A DNA stretch of 64,000 bases from assembly GCF_001458335.1 (NCBI RefSeq), contig NZ_CYTO01000010.1, positions 21,156 to 85,155 on the forward strand. The letters run 5' to 3'. Each line of letters begins with the position of its first letter. Within the stretch, counting starts at the first letter, position 1. This document shows positions 23,234 through 32,725 of the stretch, piece by piece. The notes under the pieces are model-generated. The model had not been told where the DNA came from. It saw nothing but the letters and a program-made list of their open reading frames with translations, and ran no database searches. This DNA is from Cognatishimia activa (GTDB taxonomy: Bacteria > Pseudomonadota > Alphaproteobacteria > Rhodobacterales > Rhodobacteraceae). The position numbers were made by a program, and so were the translations under genes.

Positions 23234-24760
23234 ATGACTGAACCCAATTTACCCATCGCGTCTATCAAAGGCGTGACGAAGTCTTTTGGCGCAACGATCG
23301 CGCTTCAGGACGTCGATTTTGACTGTTACCCCGGTGAAGTCCATGCTGTGTTGGGCGAAAATGGTGCCGGCAAAAGCACCCTTATGAAAACCATCTCTGG
23401 GGTTCTGGCACCCACAAGCGGCACCGTGTTCGCTCAAGGCAAACCGGTTACCTTCAAAGGCCCTGCCGATGCCATGGCGGTCGGCTTTGTTTGCATGTAC
23501 CAAGAATTGTCACTGGTACCTGACCTCACCGTGCGCGAGAATCTATTGCTTGGCGCGCCGGGTTCTGGCCTTGGACGGTTGAAAGGGGGCGCTTTGCCGA
23601 AAGCGCGCGAGCTGCTCGACCAAATTGATGGGGAACATATCAGGTTTGGTAGTAAAGTTTCCGATTTGACATTGGCAGAGTGCCAACAAGTCGAAGTGGT
23701 CAAAGCCTTAATCCGAAACCCAAAATTATTAATCTTGGATGAATCGACCTCTGCATTGAACTCTTCGGTTGTCGACAAAGTGTTCGACCTTGTTCGTGCC
23801 CAGCGGGATCTTGGCGTTGCGATCCTGTTCATATCTCACCGCTTTCACGAAATTGAAGCGCTTGCAGATCGGATTTCAGTGTTCCGTAATGGACAGCGTG
23901 TTGAAACCTTTAGGAATGGGGATCAAGACTACAGCACAATCATCAATATGATGGTCGGCCAGCGTATTGATGAGCTTTTTCCACCGAAAGTCATCCCGAA
24001 AGCAGGCGCTGAGCCCGTTCTAGAATTGCGAGATTTTGCCTGGCCGCCGAAAGTAAAACCAACTTCGTTCACCATTAAAGAAGGTCAGATCATTGGTCTT
24101 GGCGGGCTGGATGGCCAAGGTCAATCCACGCTTTTGCAAGGTATTTTTGGTCTGCTGAAAGGTACTCAGGGGACAATCCTCATCAACGGGTCTGACGCGC
24201 CCAAATCCGGCCCGCTCGCTGCAAAACAAAGCGACGTTGGCCTAGCCTACATCCCCGAAGACCGCAAAGCTGACGGGCTCATTCAAGCACAGTCCATAAA
24301 CGAAAATCTCGAGCTCGCCGCGCTTGGTCGGTCAGATTTGAACGCGACGGATCATAACATATACAAACCTTCGCTCGATCGATTGGAGCTGAAGCATGGC
24401 GGACTTGATTTGCCTGTTTCTTCGCTATCCGGAGGCAACCAGCAAAAGGTCGTGCTTGCGAAGTGGCTTGCGCTTGCGCCAAAGGTCTTATTGTTGGCCG
24501 ACCCCACGCGTGGCATCGATGTTAAGACCAAAACACAGATATACGCCTTGCTTCGTGAGCTGGCAGAGCAAGGTACGGCAATTCTGCTTTTGAGCACCGA
24601 TTACGAAGAACTCATACACCTTTGTGATGAAACCCATATTTTCTATGACGGAGGGATCGTCCGAAGCCTGCGGGGTGAGGACTTGTCCGCCCAGAATATC
24701 ATCGGTGCATCTTTGAATATTCCTGATGTTGCAGATCATAAAGGAATTGCAGATGCGTGA
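23234..24760 (+). CDS. Sugar ABC importer ATPase, RbsA/XylG type with two ABC domains
   Basis: This roughly 508-aa protein has two fused ATPase domains. The first (about residues 8-240) has Walker A GENGAGKST, a signature region degenerate around DLTLAECQQVEVVKAL, and LILDESTSALN. The second (about 255-495) has a degenerate Walker A (GGLDGQGQST), signature LSGGNQQKV and Walker B LLLADPTRGIDV. This pattern is normal for the ribose/xylose class. The ATG at 23234 follows GAGAGAA and is preferred over a TTG 12 nt upstream. Its stop overlaps the first permease. Confidence 0.92.
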   Translation: MTEPNLPIASIKGVTKSFGATIALQDVDFDCYPGEVHAVLGENGAGKSTLMKTISGVLAPTSGTVFAQGKPVTFKGPADAMAVGFVCMYQELSLVPDLTVRENLLLGAPGSGLGRLKGGALPKARELLDQIDGEHIRFGSKVSDLTLAECQQVEVVKALIRNPKLLILDESTSALNSSVVDKVFDLVRAQRDLGVAILFISHRFHEIEALADRISVFRNGQRVETFRNGDQDYSTIINMMVGQRIDELFPPKVIPKAGAEPVLELRDFAWPPKVKPTSFTIKEGQIIGLGGLDGQGQSTLLQGIFGLLKGTQGTILINGSDAPKSGPLAAKQSDVGLAYIPEDRKADGLIQAQSINENLELAALGRSDLNATDHNIYKPSLDRLELKHGGLDLPVSSLSGGNQQKVVLAKWLALAPKVLLLADPTRGIDVKTKTQIYALLRELAEQGTAILLLSTDYEELIHLCDETHIFYDGGIVRSLRGEDLSAQNIIGASLNIPDVADHKGIADA

Positions 24761-25718
24761 TTTTGTGACTGCCTACCGCCGTGAATTGATCGCCGCTGCG
24801 GTTCTAGCCGCTCTTTTGGTTTTCTATCTGATCACACACCCGAGAGGTGCGTCCACATACGTGCTCACCATCTGGGCGAACCAATGTGCAATCCTGGGGC
24901 TCGTGGCAATCGCCCAGTTTTTCGCCGTTGTTGTTCGAGGGATCGACCTTTCTGTTGGTGCGATCATGGCGCTGACCAATGTTGTTGGATCACATCTACT
25001 TTCCGGTACCGGTATCGACTTAGCCTTTGGTGTCATAGTCGTTGTTGCCACCGGCGCCGCATGTGGTTTGCTCAACGGTTTACTTGTGGTCTACGGGCGT
25101 ATTCAACCCATCGTTGTGACCCTGTCATCGGCTTCTATCTTTGTCGGGCTTGCTCTGATCCTACGACCCACCCCTGGTGGCCGTGTGAACTATGATATCG
25201 CAGATGCGATGACGCTTGATCTGTTTGGCATCCCGACAGCGCTGGTGCTCATCGCCATCATCATTTTTGCCTTTTGGCTCCCTTTCCGTCGGACCGGTTT
25301 GGGGTTGGGAATATATGCGGTCGGCTCTTCCCAACAAGCGGCCTTTCAATCTGGCATGCCCGTTGCAACCATCCGTTTGGCGGCGTTTACACTTGCTGGC
25401 GTCTTTGCAGGTCTGGCCGGGCTTTTTTATACTTTCGTAACAACAACTGGTGACGCAGGCATTGCACCGAACTTCACCCTGAATTCCATCGCAGCGGTGG
25501 TGCTTGGCGGCGTCCTTCTTAGGGGAGGCACCGGCACCTTAATTGGCGCATTGATCGGGGCCTTCATCTTAAAAACGATTGCCTCGCTTATGTTCTTTTC
25601 AGGCATTCCCTCGCTTGCTCAGCCTTTGTTTGAAGGCCTGATCCTCGCAGTTGCCATTGCGGTCGGGGCCGCGGATGTGCTGCGCAGTAAACACCGTCTG
25701 GAGGTCTTTGGGAGATGA
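24753..25718 (+). CDS. Sugar ABC importer permease (RbsC-like)
   Basis: This roughly 321-aa BPD_transp_2 permease has 8-10 hydrophobic helices. The segments VVVRGIDLSVGAIMALTNVVGSHLL and NFTLNSIAAVVLGGVLLRGGTGTLIGALIGAFIL are the two hallmarks of the ribose-permease family. The start at 24753 follows AAAGGAATTGCAG and overlaps the ATPase stop by 8 nt. It is followed by a second permease with an ATGA overlap, so the transporter has a heterodimeric membrane channel. Confidence 0.92.
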   Translation: MRDFVTAYRRELIAAAVLAALLVFYLITHPRGASTYVLTIWANQCAILGLVAIAQFFAVVVRGIDLSVGAIMALTNVVGSHLLSGTGIDLAFGVIVVVATGAACGLLNGLLVVYGRIQPIVVTLSSASIFVGLALILRPTPGGRVNYDIADAMTLDLFGIPTALVLIAIIIFAFWLPFRRTGLGLGIYAVGSSQQAAFQSGMPVATIRLAAFTLAGVFAGLAGLFYTFVTTTGDAGIAPNFTLNSIAAVVLGGVLLRGGTGTLIGALIGAFILKTIASLMFFSGIPSLAQPLFEGLILAVAIAVGAADVLRSKHRLEVFGR

Positions 25719-26680
25719 CGACTTTAGTAAAACCGTCGCAACTGCCAGCGTGGGTCAATATTGAAAGCTTGTTGCCATATATCGGAACCATCCTGTTGAT
25801 CGTTGGCGCCAGCTTCACCTTCCCACAGGTGCTTAGTATCGACTACTTAAGCCAACAGCTTCAGATCGCCGCTTTCCTTGGCATCTTGGCCGCAGGCGCG
25901 ACCCTCGTAATCCTTTTGGGCCATATTGACCTTTCTGTCCCTTGGACACTGAATGGCGCAGCCATTGTCGCCACTGCCATGGCCGGGTCGGGGAATGAGA
26001 TATTGATTGCCTGTGCTATTCCAGCAGCCCTCTTGTTCGGGGCGGTTGTGGGCGCGATTAATGGCCTTGGTGTCACGATCCTGCGCATCCCGTCGATGGT
26101 TTGGACACTGGCCATGAACTCCATTCTGTTGGGAATTTCGGTTCTCAATACTGGCGGTTTCAATCCAAAGGGTGAAAGTAGCGCAACCATGTCATGGCTT
26201 GCATCGGGAACTGTCGCGAGCATTCCGGTGGCGTTTCTTGTTTGGATGACGATTTCAACGGCGCTTGCGTTGCTGATGATGCGCACCGGCTACGGTCGTT
26301 ACCTCCGCTCTATCGGATTTAACGAACGCGCAGTTTACTTGTCTGGGGTCTCCACCAAAACCGTGGTCACGGGAGCTTTCATGATTGCTGGTGTCTGCTC
26401 AGCGTTTGCCGGTGTGATGCTAGCGGGCTACGCCAATCAGGCCTACCAATCCATGGGAGATCCCTTTCTTCTTCCAACTATTGCGGCTGTTGTGATTGGG
26501 GGTACATCTATCCTTGGTGGACGCGGAGGCTTGTTTGGCAGCATCGGCGGCGCATTGTTCATCACCATCCTAAATTCAATCCTATCGGTGATGCAGATTT
26601 CAGACGCTTGGCGTAGCATCGTGTTTGGTGTCATCATCCTCGCGATGCTGCTGTTCCAAACGTTGCGCAAAAGGGGCTAA
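25715..26680 (+). CDS. Sugar ABC importer permease (RbsC-like), second subunit
   Basis: This 321-aa BPD_transp_2 permease shows LVILLGHIDLSVPWTLNGAAIVATAMAG and LLPTIAAVVIGGTSILGGRGGLFGSIGGALF, the same family hallmarks as its partner. The start overlaps the first permease stop by 4 nt (ATGA), so the two are probably made in equal amounts. Its stop is 2 nt before the lactonase start, which ties the lactonase to the transporter. Confidence 0.92.
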   Translation: MTTLVKPSQLPAWVNIESLLPYIGTILLIVGASFTFPQVLSIDYLSQQLQIAAFLGILAAGATLVILLGHIDLSVPWTLNGAAIVATAMAGSGNEILIACAIPAALLFGAVVGAINGLGVTILRIPSMVWTLAMNSILLGISVLNTGGFNPKGESSATMSWLASGTVASIPVAFLVWMTISTALALLMMRTGYGRYLRSIGFNERAVYLSGVSTKTVVTGAFMIAGVCSAFAGVMLAGYANQAYQSMGDPFLLPTIAAVVIGGTSILGGRGGLFGSIGGALFITILNSILSVMQISDAWRSIVFGVIILAMLLFQTLRKRG

Positions 26681-26682
26681 CC

Positions 26683-27639
26683 ATGACAGAGACCACATTG
26701 CCAACAGACGTAGGATATGAGGTCTACGATCCGTTCTTTGCAACGATGCTTGACCTCGACCGCCCACCCGAAGCTATTGCGACTGGGTTCATTTGGACGG
26801 AAGGTCCTGTTTGGCTGAGTGACCGTCTTTATTTCAATGACATTCCGACCAAGCGCATGTTTCGTTGGACCGAGCAAGGCGGCACAGAGATTGCCATTGC
26901 TGATAACAATTATGCAAATGGTAACACGCTGGATTTAAACGGCCATATGATCAGCTGCGAACACGGTGGGCGCTGTGTCTTGCGTCGCTTTGATCCGGAT
27001 GACCCGAATGGAAGTGAGATCATTGCTGATACATACGAGGGCGGGCGATTAAACTCTCCTAACGATGTCGTTGTCACCAGTGATGGCTGTATTTGGTTCA
27101 CTGACCCGCCTTACGGGATAAACTCCGACATCGAAGGTTACCTATCTGAACCAGAACAAGACGGCTGCTATGTCTTCCGGCTTGAACCCAATGGAAACTT
27201 GACGGCCGTCGTTACCGATTTCGACAAGCCCAATGGGTTGGCGTTCTCACCCGACGAAAGCCAAATTTACATTGCTGACTCTGGCGCCATCCGAGGCGCA
27301 AGTTTTGAGGGGATCGATTACAATCGACCCCATCACATAAGGGTCTTTGATGTAAAGGATGGCATCCTTAGTAACGGCCGCACATTTACAGAGATTTTTC
27401 CGGGCGTCCCAGATGGGTTTCGTGTCGATCACGAGGGGTATATTTGGAGTTCCGCTTTAGATGGTATTCATTGCATTGCCCAAGACGGCCAGCTGATCGG
27501 GAAAATCCTTTTGCCGCAGCAGACATCAAACCTTTGTTTCGGCGGAACAGACGGGACCACAATGTTCATCACGTCTTCAGATAAGGTGTACCGAGTGTTT
27601 TCTAGCCGGAAAGATGCTGCTCATAAATTCCTGAAATAG
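26683..27639 (+). CDS. SMP-30/gluconolactonase-family lactonase
   Basis: This 318-aa six-bladed beta-propeller has the divalent-metal residues typical of the family: Glu40 (WTEGPVW), Asn in RLNSPNDVVV, Asn in DKPNGLAFSPDE and Asp in IYIADSG. SMP-30 lactonases hydrolyse aldonolactones made by sugar dehydrogenases. The gene starts 2 nt after the second permease stop, so the imported sugar is probably oxidised to a lactone and opened here. The matching dehydrogenase is not in this operon. There is no signal peptide, so it is cytoplasmic. Confidence 0.9.
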   Translation: MTETTLPTDVGYEVYDPFFATMLDLDRPPEAIATGFIWTEGPVWLSDRLYFNDIPTKRMFRWTEQGGTEIAIADNNYANGNTLDLNGHMISCEHGGRCVLRRFDPDDPNGSEIIADTYEGGRLNSPNDVVVTSDGCIWFTDPPYGINSDIEGYLSEPEQDGCYVFRLEPNGNLTAVVTDFDKPNGLAFSPDESQIYIADSGAIRGASFEGIDYNRPHHIRVFDVKDGILSNGRTFTEIFPGVPDGFRVDHEGYIWSSALDGIHCIAQDGQLIGKILLPQQTSNLCFGGTDGTTMFITSSDKVYRVFSSRKDAAHKFLK

Positions 27640-27690
27640 GGATTTGAGAGTCGTACGCTCTCTGGTCTCGTAAATTTAACTCAGGCTTTC

Positions 27691-27812
27691 TGAGCCTCCC
27701 TAGCTGAACTGGTCCGCCCCTATGTTTAGAAAGCGGAGGATCAAGAATGGCAAACAAGCGCCCGAAGCCGGAAGCGATAGTTTCGAAGTTACGGCAAGTT
27801 GAGGTGTTGATG
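27691..27812 (+). mobile_element. Truncated end of an IS3 element like that at 13487-14703
   Basis: It starts with TGAGCCTCCCTAGCTGAACT and continues to an OrfA start at 27747 reading [20 protein letters not shown]. Both are nearly the same as the other element, read in the opposite orientation. Identity stops at about 27812 after the codons for LM. Only the terminal 120 bp of the element remain. Confidence 0.88.
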
Positions 27813-27988
27813 CCGCAATCAGCACATTTTTGTTTCTTTTTTCAATAACCTGGGATGGGATGCCGCAATTTCGCGAAATCCGCATTACTGTTGGCGCGAT
27901 TTGCAAATTGATTGGCGCGCTTCGCAATTGGGGGAGTTGCCTGGGTGGTCTAAGTTGAATTCAGAGCAACACATTAGGGAAATGTACG
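27813..27988. other. Intergenic stretch after the IS3 fragment
   Basis: No gene recognised. The motif GATGCCGCAAT occurs twice (about 27809 and 27855), once at the break of the IS3 fragment. An AGGGAAATGTACG segment just before the aldehyde dehydrogenase start holds its ribosome-binding site. Confidence 0.4.
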
Positions 27989-29584
27989 ATGATTGCTGTA
28001 GATGCTTTTAAGACCTTGGACCCTGAAGCTTGGACAAAAGTGGGGGTGGTCGAACGGCTGGCTCTAATTGAAACCATTCAGGACAATATGCTGACCTTCG
28101 CCGAAGAGCTGGGCGATGCCGATGCTGCCATGAAGAACGATCTGGCCGGCAATGGCGCGGTGTCCCAAGCCGAAGGAATCGCAACGACTTTGAATGCCAT
28201 GGGCAACACCATGATGGGCATTCGTCATATGTATGAGTCTCTTGTGCATGGTGAGATGCCTCAGGCGAATGGCAGCCGCGAGATTGGCGAGGGCCTATAC
28301 GAGGTCGACGTTTACCCGATCCACCGAAAGGACAAGCTTTTGGCAGGTAAGGGCCGCGGTTTCTTGCATGTGGAGGGCGCACCGAAGCAAGTGAACCCGT
28401 TGGACAAACCAGCTGGTGTGATCGCCGTTTCCGGTGCTGGCAACTACAGTTCATCAATTGAGATGGCGATGGCGCTGTTTCTTGAAAATAAGGCGGTGAT
28501 CCATAAACCGCACGCGCTGAACCAAGCCTCTGATGACGTCTGGGCGAAGGTGTTCGCGCCACTGGTGGATATGAAAGCGCTGGCGTTCATTGATGGCGAT
28601 CAGGGCCGCGAAATGGCCGCGTTGGCAGGTTTGGACGCCATCTACTTCACCGGCTCTACAGGTGTGGCGCATGCCATCCAAGACGCGGCGAGCGCACCAT
28701 TGGTCTCTGAATGCGGCGGCAACAACCCATGTTTGATTGTGCCTGGCGAGTGGACCGACAAAGAGATGGAACACTGGGCAATCCAGATTGCATCTGCAGG
28801 GAAACTTAACGGTGGCGCAGTGTGCGGCCGTCCTCAGACCATCATTACGTCTAAGAACTGGCCACAGCGCGAACAGTTTATCGCCGCCCTGCGCAAAGCA
28901 ATTGCGGAAGACACTTTTGGCACGGCGACCTACTATCCGGGCGTCGACAAAACCAAGGAACGTTTCCTTAAGAACCAGCCAACTGCGGAAATCCTGCAGC
29001 CTGAAGGCGGCGCCCATCCTGCCAGCGATTTCGTTTTGATCCCGGGGATCAAAGAAGATGACTTTGCGGTCACCAACGAAGCCTTCTGTCAGATCTTTAG
29101 CGAATTGCCGTTGGACACGGAAAACACCGCGGAGGACTTCCTGACCAAAGCAACCGTTTTCTGCAATGACAAGCTGCTGGGCACTCTGGGCTGCATGCTG
29201 CTGGTGGACAACACCACATTAAAAGCCAATGAAGACCGCGTTCATCAGGCGGTGAACGAGCTGAACTATGGCGGCATCGCTGTTAACAACATTCCACCAA
29301 ACATCTGGCTGAACGGCTATCTCACTTGGGGCGGTTGTGGCGAAACCACTGAAAACTTCGTTTCTGGCGTTGGAAACTTTGGCAACGGTCTGAACTTTGA
29401 AAACATTAAGAAATCCGTGATCATTGACGATTTTGCAGCAGACACGTTCGCGCTGACAAACCGTAAGCAGATCGACCACTTGTTGGTGAACGCCTCTAAA
29501 TTCTCGGTAGATCAAAGCTGGGGGAAATTTGCGAAACTAGCCGGTCAGATGGTCGTAGATGGCCTGCGCCGTAAAGACTTCTAG
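27989..29584 (+). CDS. Aldehyde dehydrogenase family protein
   Basis: This 531-aa protein has an NAD(P)-binding region with PAGVIAVSGAGNYSSSIEM (about residues 141-159), YFTGSTGVAHAI (about 219-230) and the general-base Glu241 in SECGGNNPC. The catalytic Cys is Cys279 in GGAVCGRPQTII. These motifs are somewhat divergent from typical ALDHs (usually GNT and GQxCxxxxR), and the protein is about 40 residues longer than the common 490. It may be a specialised or acylating member. It is followed 88 bp later by an extended SDR reductase on the same strand. Confidence 0.85.
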   Translation: MIAVDAFKTLDPEAWTKVGVVERLALIETIQDNMLTFAEELGDADAAMKNDLAGNGAVSQAEGIATTLNAMGNTMMGIRHMYESLVHGEMPQANGSREIGEGLYEVDVYPIHRKDKLLAGKGRGFLHVEGAPKQVNPLDKPAGVIAVSGAGNYSSSIEMAMALFLENKAVIHKPHALNQASDDVWAKVFAPLVDMKALAFIDGDQGREMAALAGLDAIYFTGSTGVAHAIQDAASAPLVSECGGNNPCLIVPGEWTDKEMEHWAIQIASAGKLNGGAVCGRPQTIITSKNWPQREQFIAALRKAIAEDTFGTATYYPGVDKTKERFLKNQPTAEILQPEGGAHPASDFVLIPGIKEDDFAVTNEAFCQIFSELPLDTENTAEDFLTKATVFCNDKLLGTLGCMLLVDNTTLKANEDRVHQAVNELNYGGIAVNNIPPNIWLNGYLTWGGCGETTENFVSGVGNFGNGLNFENIKKSVIIDDFAADTFALTNRKQIDHLLVNASKFSVDQSWGKFAKLAGQMVVDGLRRKDF

Positions 29585-29672
29585 CCTCTCGGCCAGAACC
29601 ATAAATCTTCTTCTCTGAAACCTGAGACACGGTCAGTGACTGTGTCTCTTATGACGAAATTTAGGAACTAAC

Positions 29673-30737
29673 ATGTTTGACATTGATACATCCAAACCCG
29701 TTCTCGTAACCGGCGCCACTGGCTTTGTCGCCGGTTGGGTTGTCAAAGGCTTGCTAGAGGCCGGGTGCACTGTGCACGCTGCCGTCCGAGACCCTTCCAA
29801 GGCAGAAAAAATAAAACATCTGGACGAGATTGCCGCGAATTCCACCGGCGAAATCAAATACTTCGCTGCGGACCTTTTGAATGACGGGTCTTATGACGAA
29901 GCCATCGCTGGCTGCGGTGTGGTCTTCCATACAGCCTCTCCGTTCACAGTCGACGTAAAAGACCCGCAGAAAGAGCTGGTGGATCCAGCGGTGAACGGCA
30001 CCATCAACGTCCTGCATGCGGCGAACAAAACCGACAGTGTGGAACGCGTGGTTCTGACTTCGTCCTGTGCCGCGATCTATGGGGACAATGCCGACGTTGC
30101 CAAAGCGCCAAATGGGCGTCTTGATGAAAGCGTTTGGAACACGTCCTCGAACTTGTCTCATAACGCTTATTCCTTCTCAAAAACAGAAGCAGAGAAGGCC
30201 GCTTGGGAGATCGCAAAGTCTCAGGACCGTTGGAAACTGGTTGTTGTGAACCCAAGCCTTGTGGCGGGACCCGCGCTACAGGACCGTCCGACATCTGAGA
30301 GCTTCTCCATAGTTAAGCAGATGGGCGATGGCACGATGCGTATGGGCGCGCCGCGTTGGGCGTTTGGCGTGATTGACGTGCGCGATCTGGCGACCGCCCA
30401 TATTGCTGCTGGCTTCCACCCGGACGCCAATGGCCGCAACATCATTTCGGCACATGAAACCGATGTATATGCGATGTCCCAGGAGCTGAAGCAAAAGTAT
30501 GCCAAATACCCACTGCCGCGCGGCGCGGTGCCAAAATGGATGGCATGGCTGATGGCCCCAATGCTGGGCGGAGGTATGACCCGTGCTTTGGTGGCGCGTA
30601 ATTTCAACATTCCTTGGCGTGCTGACAACACCAAAGCGAAACGCGAGCTGGGCCTAAGCTACCGTCCGCTGCGGACAACCATGGAAGATATGTTCGAGCA
30701 AATGCTGGATGCCGGCATGCTGGAACGCAAGCTTTAA
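29673..30737 (+). CDS. Extended SDR, dihydroflavonol/aldehyde reductase-like
   Basis: This 354-aa extended short-chain dehydrogenase has the nucleotide-binding TGATGFVAGWV (about residues 13-23), ASPF at about 89-92 and the catalytic Tyr-Lys pair in NAYSFSKTEAEKA. Family members reduce ketones and aldehydes with NADPH (dihydroflavonol reductase, cinnamoyl-CoA reductase, methylglyoxal reductase). It lies next to the aldehyde dehydrogenase and near two further SDRs and an AraC regulator, so a carbonyl detoxification or aromatic/alcohol conversion role is plausible. The substrate is not evident. Confidence 0.88.
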   Translation: MFDIDTSKPVLVTGATGFVAGWVVKGLLEAGCTVHAAVRDPSKAEKIKHLDEIAANSTGEIKYFAADLLNDGSYDEAIAGCGVVFHTASPFTVDVKDPQKELVDPAVNGTINVLHAANKTDSVERVVLTSSCAAIYGDNADVAKAPNGRLDESVWNTSSNLSHNAYSFSKTEAEKAAWEIAKSQDRWKLVVVNPSLVAGPALQDRPTSESFSIVKQMGDGTMRMGAPRWAFGVIDVRDLATAHIAAGFHPDANGRNIISAHETDVYAMSQELKQKYAKYPLPRGAVPKWMAWLMAPMLGGGMTRALVARNFNIPWRADNTKAKRELGLSYRPLRTTMEDMFEQMLDAGMLERKL

Positions 30738-31069
30738 GGAGCGTTCAAAAAAGGCTCGTAAATCCTGACTTTGGATGGCCGCCGGCCGATGAACCCCTAA
30801 CGCGCAGTCTTGCAAATACCTAGGGAAAGGCCGCGTTTGTCGAAGGCCACGAGGCTCGCATCCACCACCTCAAGGACATGGATTTGACATGGGCTTTGGG
30901 GTGGTCGCACCCTCTGTGGCAAAGCGCTGGAGCCGGTGCTGCAAGCCTTCATGGATGCCATAAAACGGGTCGAGCATTCGACACGCGTAGCCCGTTGCGC
31001 ACAGGCAAACCGGCACCGCTTCTTAGATGGGCGGAGCCGCCTTATCCGCACCTTTGGAGCAAGTGGAGT
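30738..31069. other. 332-bp stretch with no recognised gene
   Basis: Short open frames exist on both strands, including an 84-codon one on the minus strand at 30797-31051, but none looks like a known protein and none has a convincing start. It could be eroded coding sequence. Confidence 0.4.
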
Positions 31070-31423
31070 TTAGCTCTCTTCAGGCCTGTTTAGCCGAGCC
31101 CAACCGAGGAAAAACAGAATAGCGAGATCAATCACGATAAAGCTAATTTGCAATAACGTGGGAATGTTGCCTCCGAAAGTGATCAGCGCGCCGAACAGGC
31201 CGATGGCGACAACGATAAGCGACCATGTTCTCGCTGCCTGATGGCCGAAGCGGATCAGTGCGCCCAAGGCGAAGTAGATAGCGCCATAAGGGATCAACCG
31301 TATGGTGTCCGGGTTTGCTTCGTGGATAGCAAATGCCGCCATATGCAGGATACCGGTGACGAGCAAAAGGTCGGCACCCGTCATGACTGCGCCGCGGATT
31401 GTGAACCCAAGTTTGGTCAGCAT
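31070..31423 (-). CDS. Small integral membrane protein, unknown function
   Basis: This 117-aa protein has four hydrophobic segments (about residues 11-30, 42-60, 66-84 and 90-110), a short N-terminal cytoplasmic stretch and a charged tail ending RLNRPEES. The start at 31423 is supported by GGAGAAAACAG just upstream; a longer frame to 31663 enters the divergent regulator and is not favoured. No domain is recognised. It is divergent from the AraC regulator gene, which may control it. Confidence 0.7.
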   Translation of the reverse strand: MLTKLGFTIRGAVMTGADLLLVTGILHMAAFAIHEANPDTIRLIPYGAIYFALGALIRFGHQAARTWSLIVVAIGLFGALITFGGNIPTLLQISFIVIDLAILFFLGWARLNRPEES

Positions 31424-31574
31424 CTGTTTTCTCCGATGTGCTGTTTTTTGGTGATTTAAACCCCGATAGCACCTTGCATCATTGGGGAACCGCGCCAAAG
31501 TAGTGCCTAATGGCGCCAACGAGATCTGCGCCTCTAGATTTACGGATCGCGAACCAAGAGGTTGTGACAGGAAC

Positions 31575-32597
31575 ATGAAGGAAGACGATAGGTCTGCAAT
31601 GAAACCGAAAGAAAGATATCTGATCAGCGCCAGCCTAAAAGCCAGCGCCCGCATGCTGAACATATCGACCGAGCGGGTTCTGAGACGCGCAGGATTGCCT
31701 GCGGATTATTTGGCTTCTGAAACTCGTGGTGTTACTGCGCGGGAATGGTTTGCCGTTTGGGAAGCTTGCGAGGCTGAGTATGGCCAACCGGACATAGCAA
31801 TGAAGCTGGGTCAAGCGATGGCGCGGGGGCCATTTGTGCCACCGATCTTCGCATTCTCTTGCAGCCCGAATATCGAAATGGGCCTTTCGCGCTTGGCGCA
31901 GTTCAAGCCGTTGATGGGCCCCTTAACGCTGGATGTGGTGCGCCGTGAGGATGCGGTCGAAGTCACCTACCGTTCGGTGGATCCTGATATTTCAATCCCG
32001 CCTTTGTTGGCACGGTTCGAAGCCGTCTACTTCCTAGAGTGCTCTCGCATCTTTACCGGTGAACATATTGTGCCGCTGGCCATTGGTCAGCTGGGCAATT
32101 CGGAAGACTGGGAGCCATTGCATGATTTCCTTGGCGTGCCCCCTGAACCAGCCAACGAGTTCCACCTGACGTTCTCTTTGCAGGACGCAACCTTGCCTTT
32201 GATCACTCAGAATGAGGAAATGTGGGCCGGCTTTGAAGAAGACCTGCGCAAGAAATTGGCTGATCGCAGTGCGAAGCTGACAATGAGCGACCGCGTGCGC
32301 AATGCATTGCTTGAAGCGCTGCCTTCCGGGCACAACACCGTGGATGATGTATGTGGGCGGCTCTATGTGTCCAAGCGCACGCTGCAGCGGAAGCTGAAAG
32401 ATGAGGGTGCGACGTTCCAAGAGATCTTGGATAAAACGCGCACGGATCTGTCTCATCATTACCTCAAGCGCCCCGAGGTAAGTGTTGTTGAGATTTCGTA
32501 TTTATTAGGCTTCCAGGACCCGGGTTCTTTCTATCGCGCTTTCCATGGCTGGACCGGTCAGACACCGGCCGACGTCCGTAGTCGGTTGCTAAATTAA
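31575..32597 (+). CDS. AraC-family transcriptional regulator (Arabinose_bd N-terminus)
   Basis: This roughly 340-aa protein has an N-terminal ligand-binding domain of the OruR/ArgR-like AraC class (about residues 15-205: LISASLKASARMLNISTERVLRRAGLPADYL). The C-terminal double HTH (about 245-335) has VDDVCGRLYVSKRTLQRKLKDEGATF and VVEISYLLGFQDPGSFYRAFHGWTGQTPADVR. The start is uncertain; an ATG at 31599 with GG 6 nt upstream is the alternative. Four phased TGGCA-type repeats begin 5 bp after its stop, before an SDR gene, and are its most likely target. Confidence 0.9.
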   Translation: MKEDDRSAMKPKERYLISASLKASARMLNISTERVLRRAGLPADYLASETRGVTAREWFAVWEACEAEYGQPDIAMKLGQAMARGPFVPPIFAFSCSPNIEMGLSRLAQFKPLMGPLTLDVVRREDAVEVTYRSVDPDISIPPLLARFEAVYFLECSRIFTGEHIVPLAIGQLGNSEDWEPLHDFLGVPPEPANEFHLTFSLQDATLPLITQNEEMWAGFEEDLRKKLADRSAKLTMSDRVRNALLEALPSGHNTVDDVCGRLYVSKRTLQRKLKDEGATFQEILDKTRTDLSHHYLKRPEVSVVEISYLLGFQDPGSFYRAFHGWTGQTPADVRSRLLN

Positions 32598-32601
32598 GGC
32601 T

Positions 32602-32637
32602 TGGCACGATCTGGCAATCAATTGGCATCAATTGTCA
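32602..32637 (+). promoter_or_regulatory. Four phased TGGCA repeats, candidate AraC-type activator site
   Basis: TGGCA occurs at 32602, 32612 and 32623, and TGTCA at 32633. Spacing is 10, 11 and 10 bp, one helical turn each, so all four face the same side of DNA. This arrangement suits direct-repeat binding by AraC-family proteins. It lies between the AraC gene and the SDR gene it probably activates. Confidence 0.6.
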
Positions 32638-32725
32638 TTTAAAGCCAGCCGCGTGCTGACTAACTTGTTTTCAACGGAACTGAAGTGGTGCCCGACGCCA
32701 CTTCAAGAGCTGAAAGGAAAAGCAA

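Noticed and set aside
30797-31051. 84-codon minus-strand open frame
   Set aside because: Composition is Cys/Arg/Ser-rich and not protein-like, and no start signal or family resemblance was seen.
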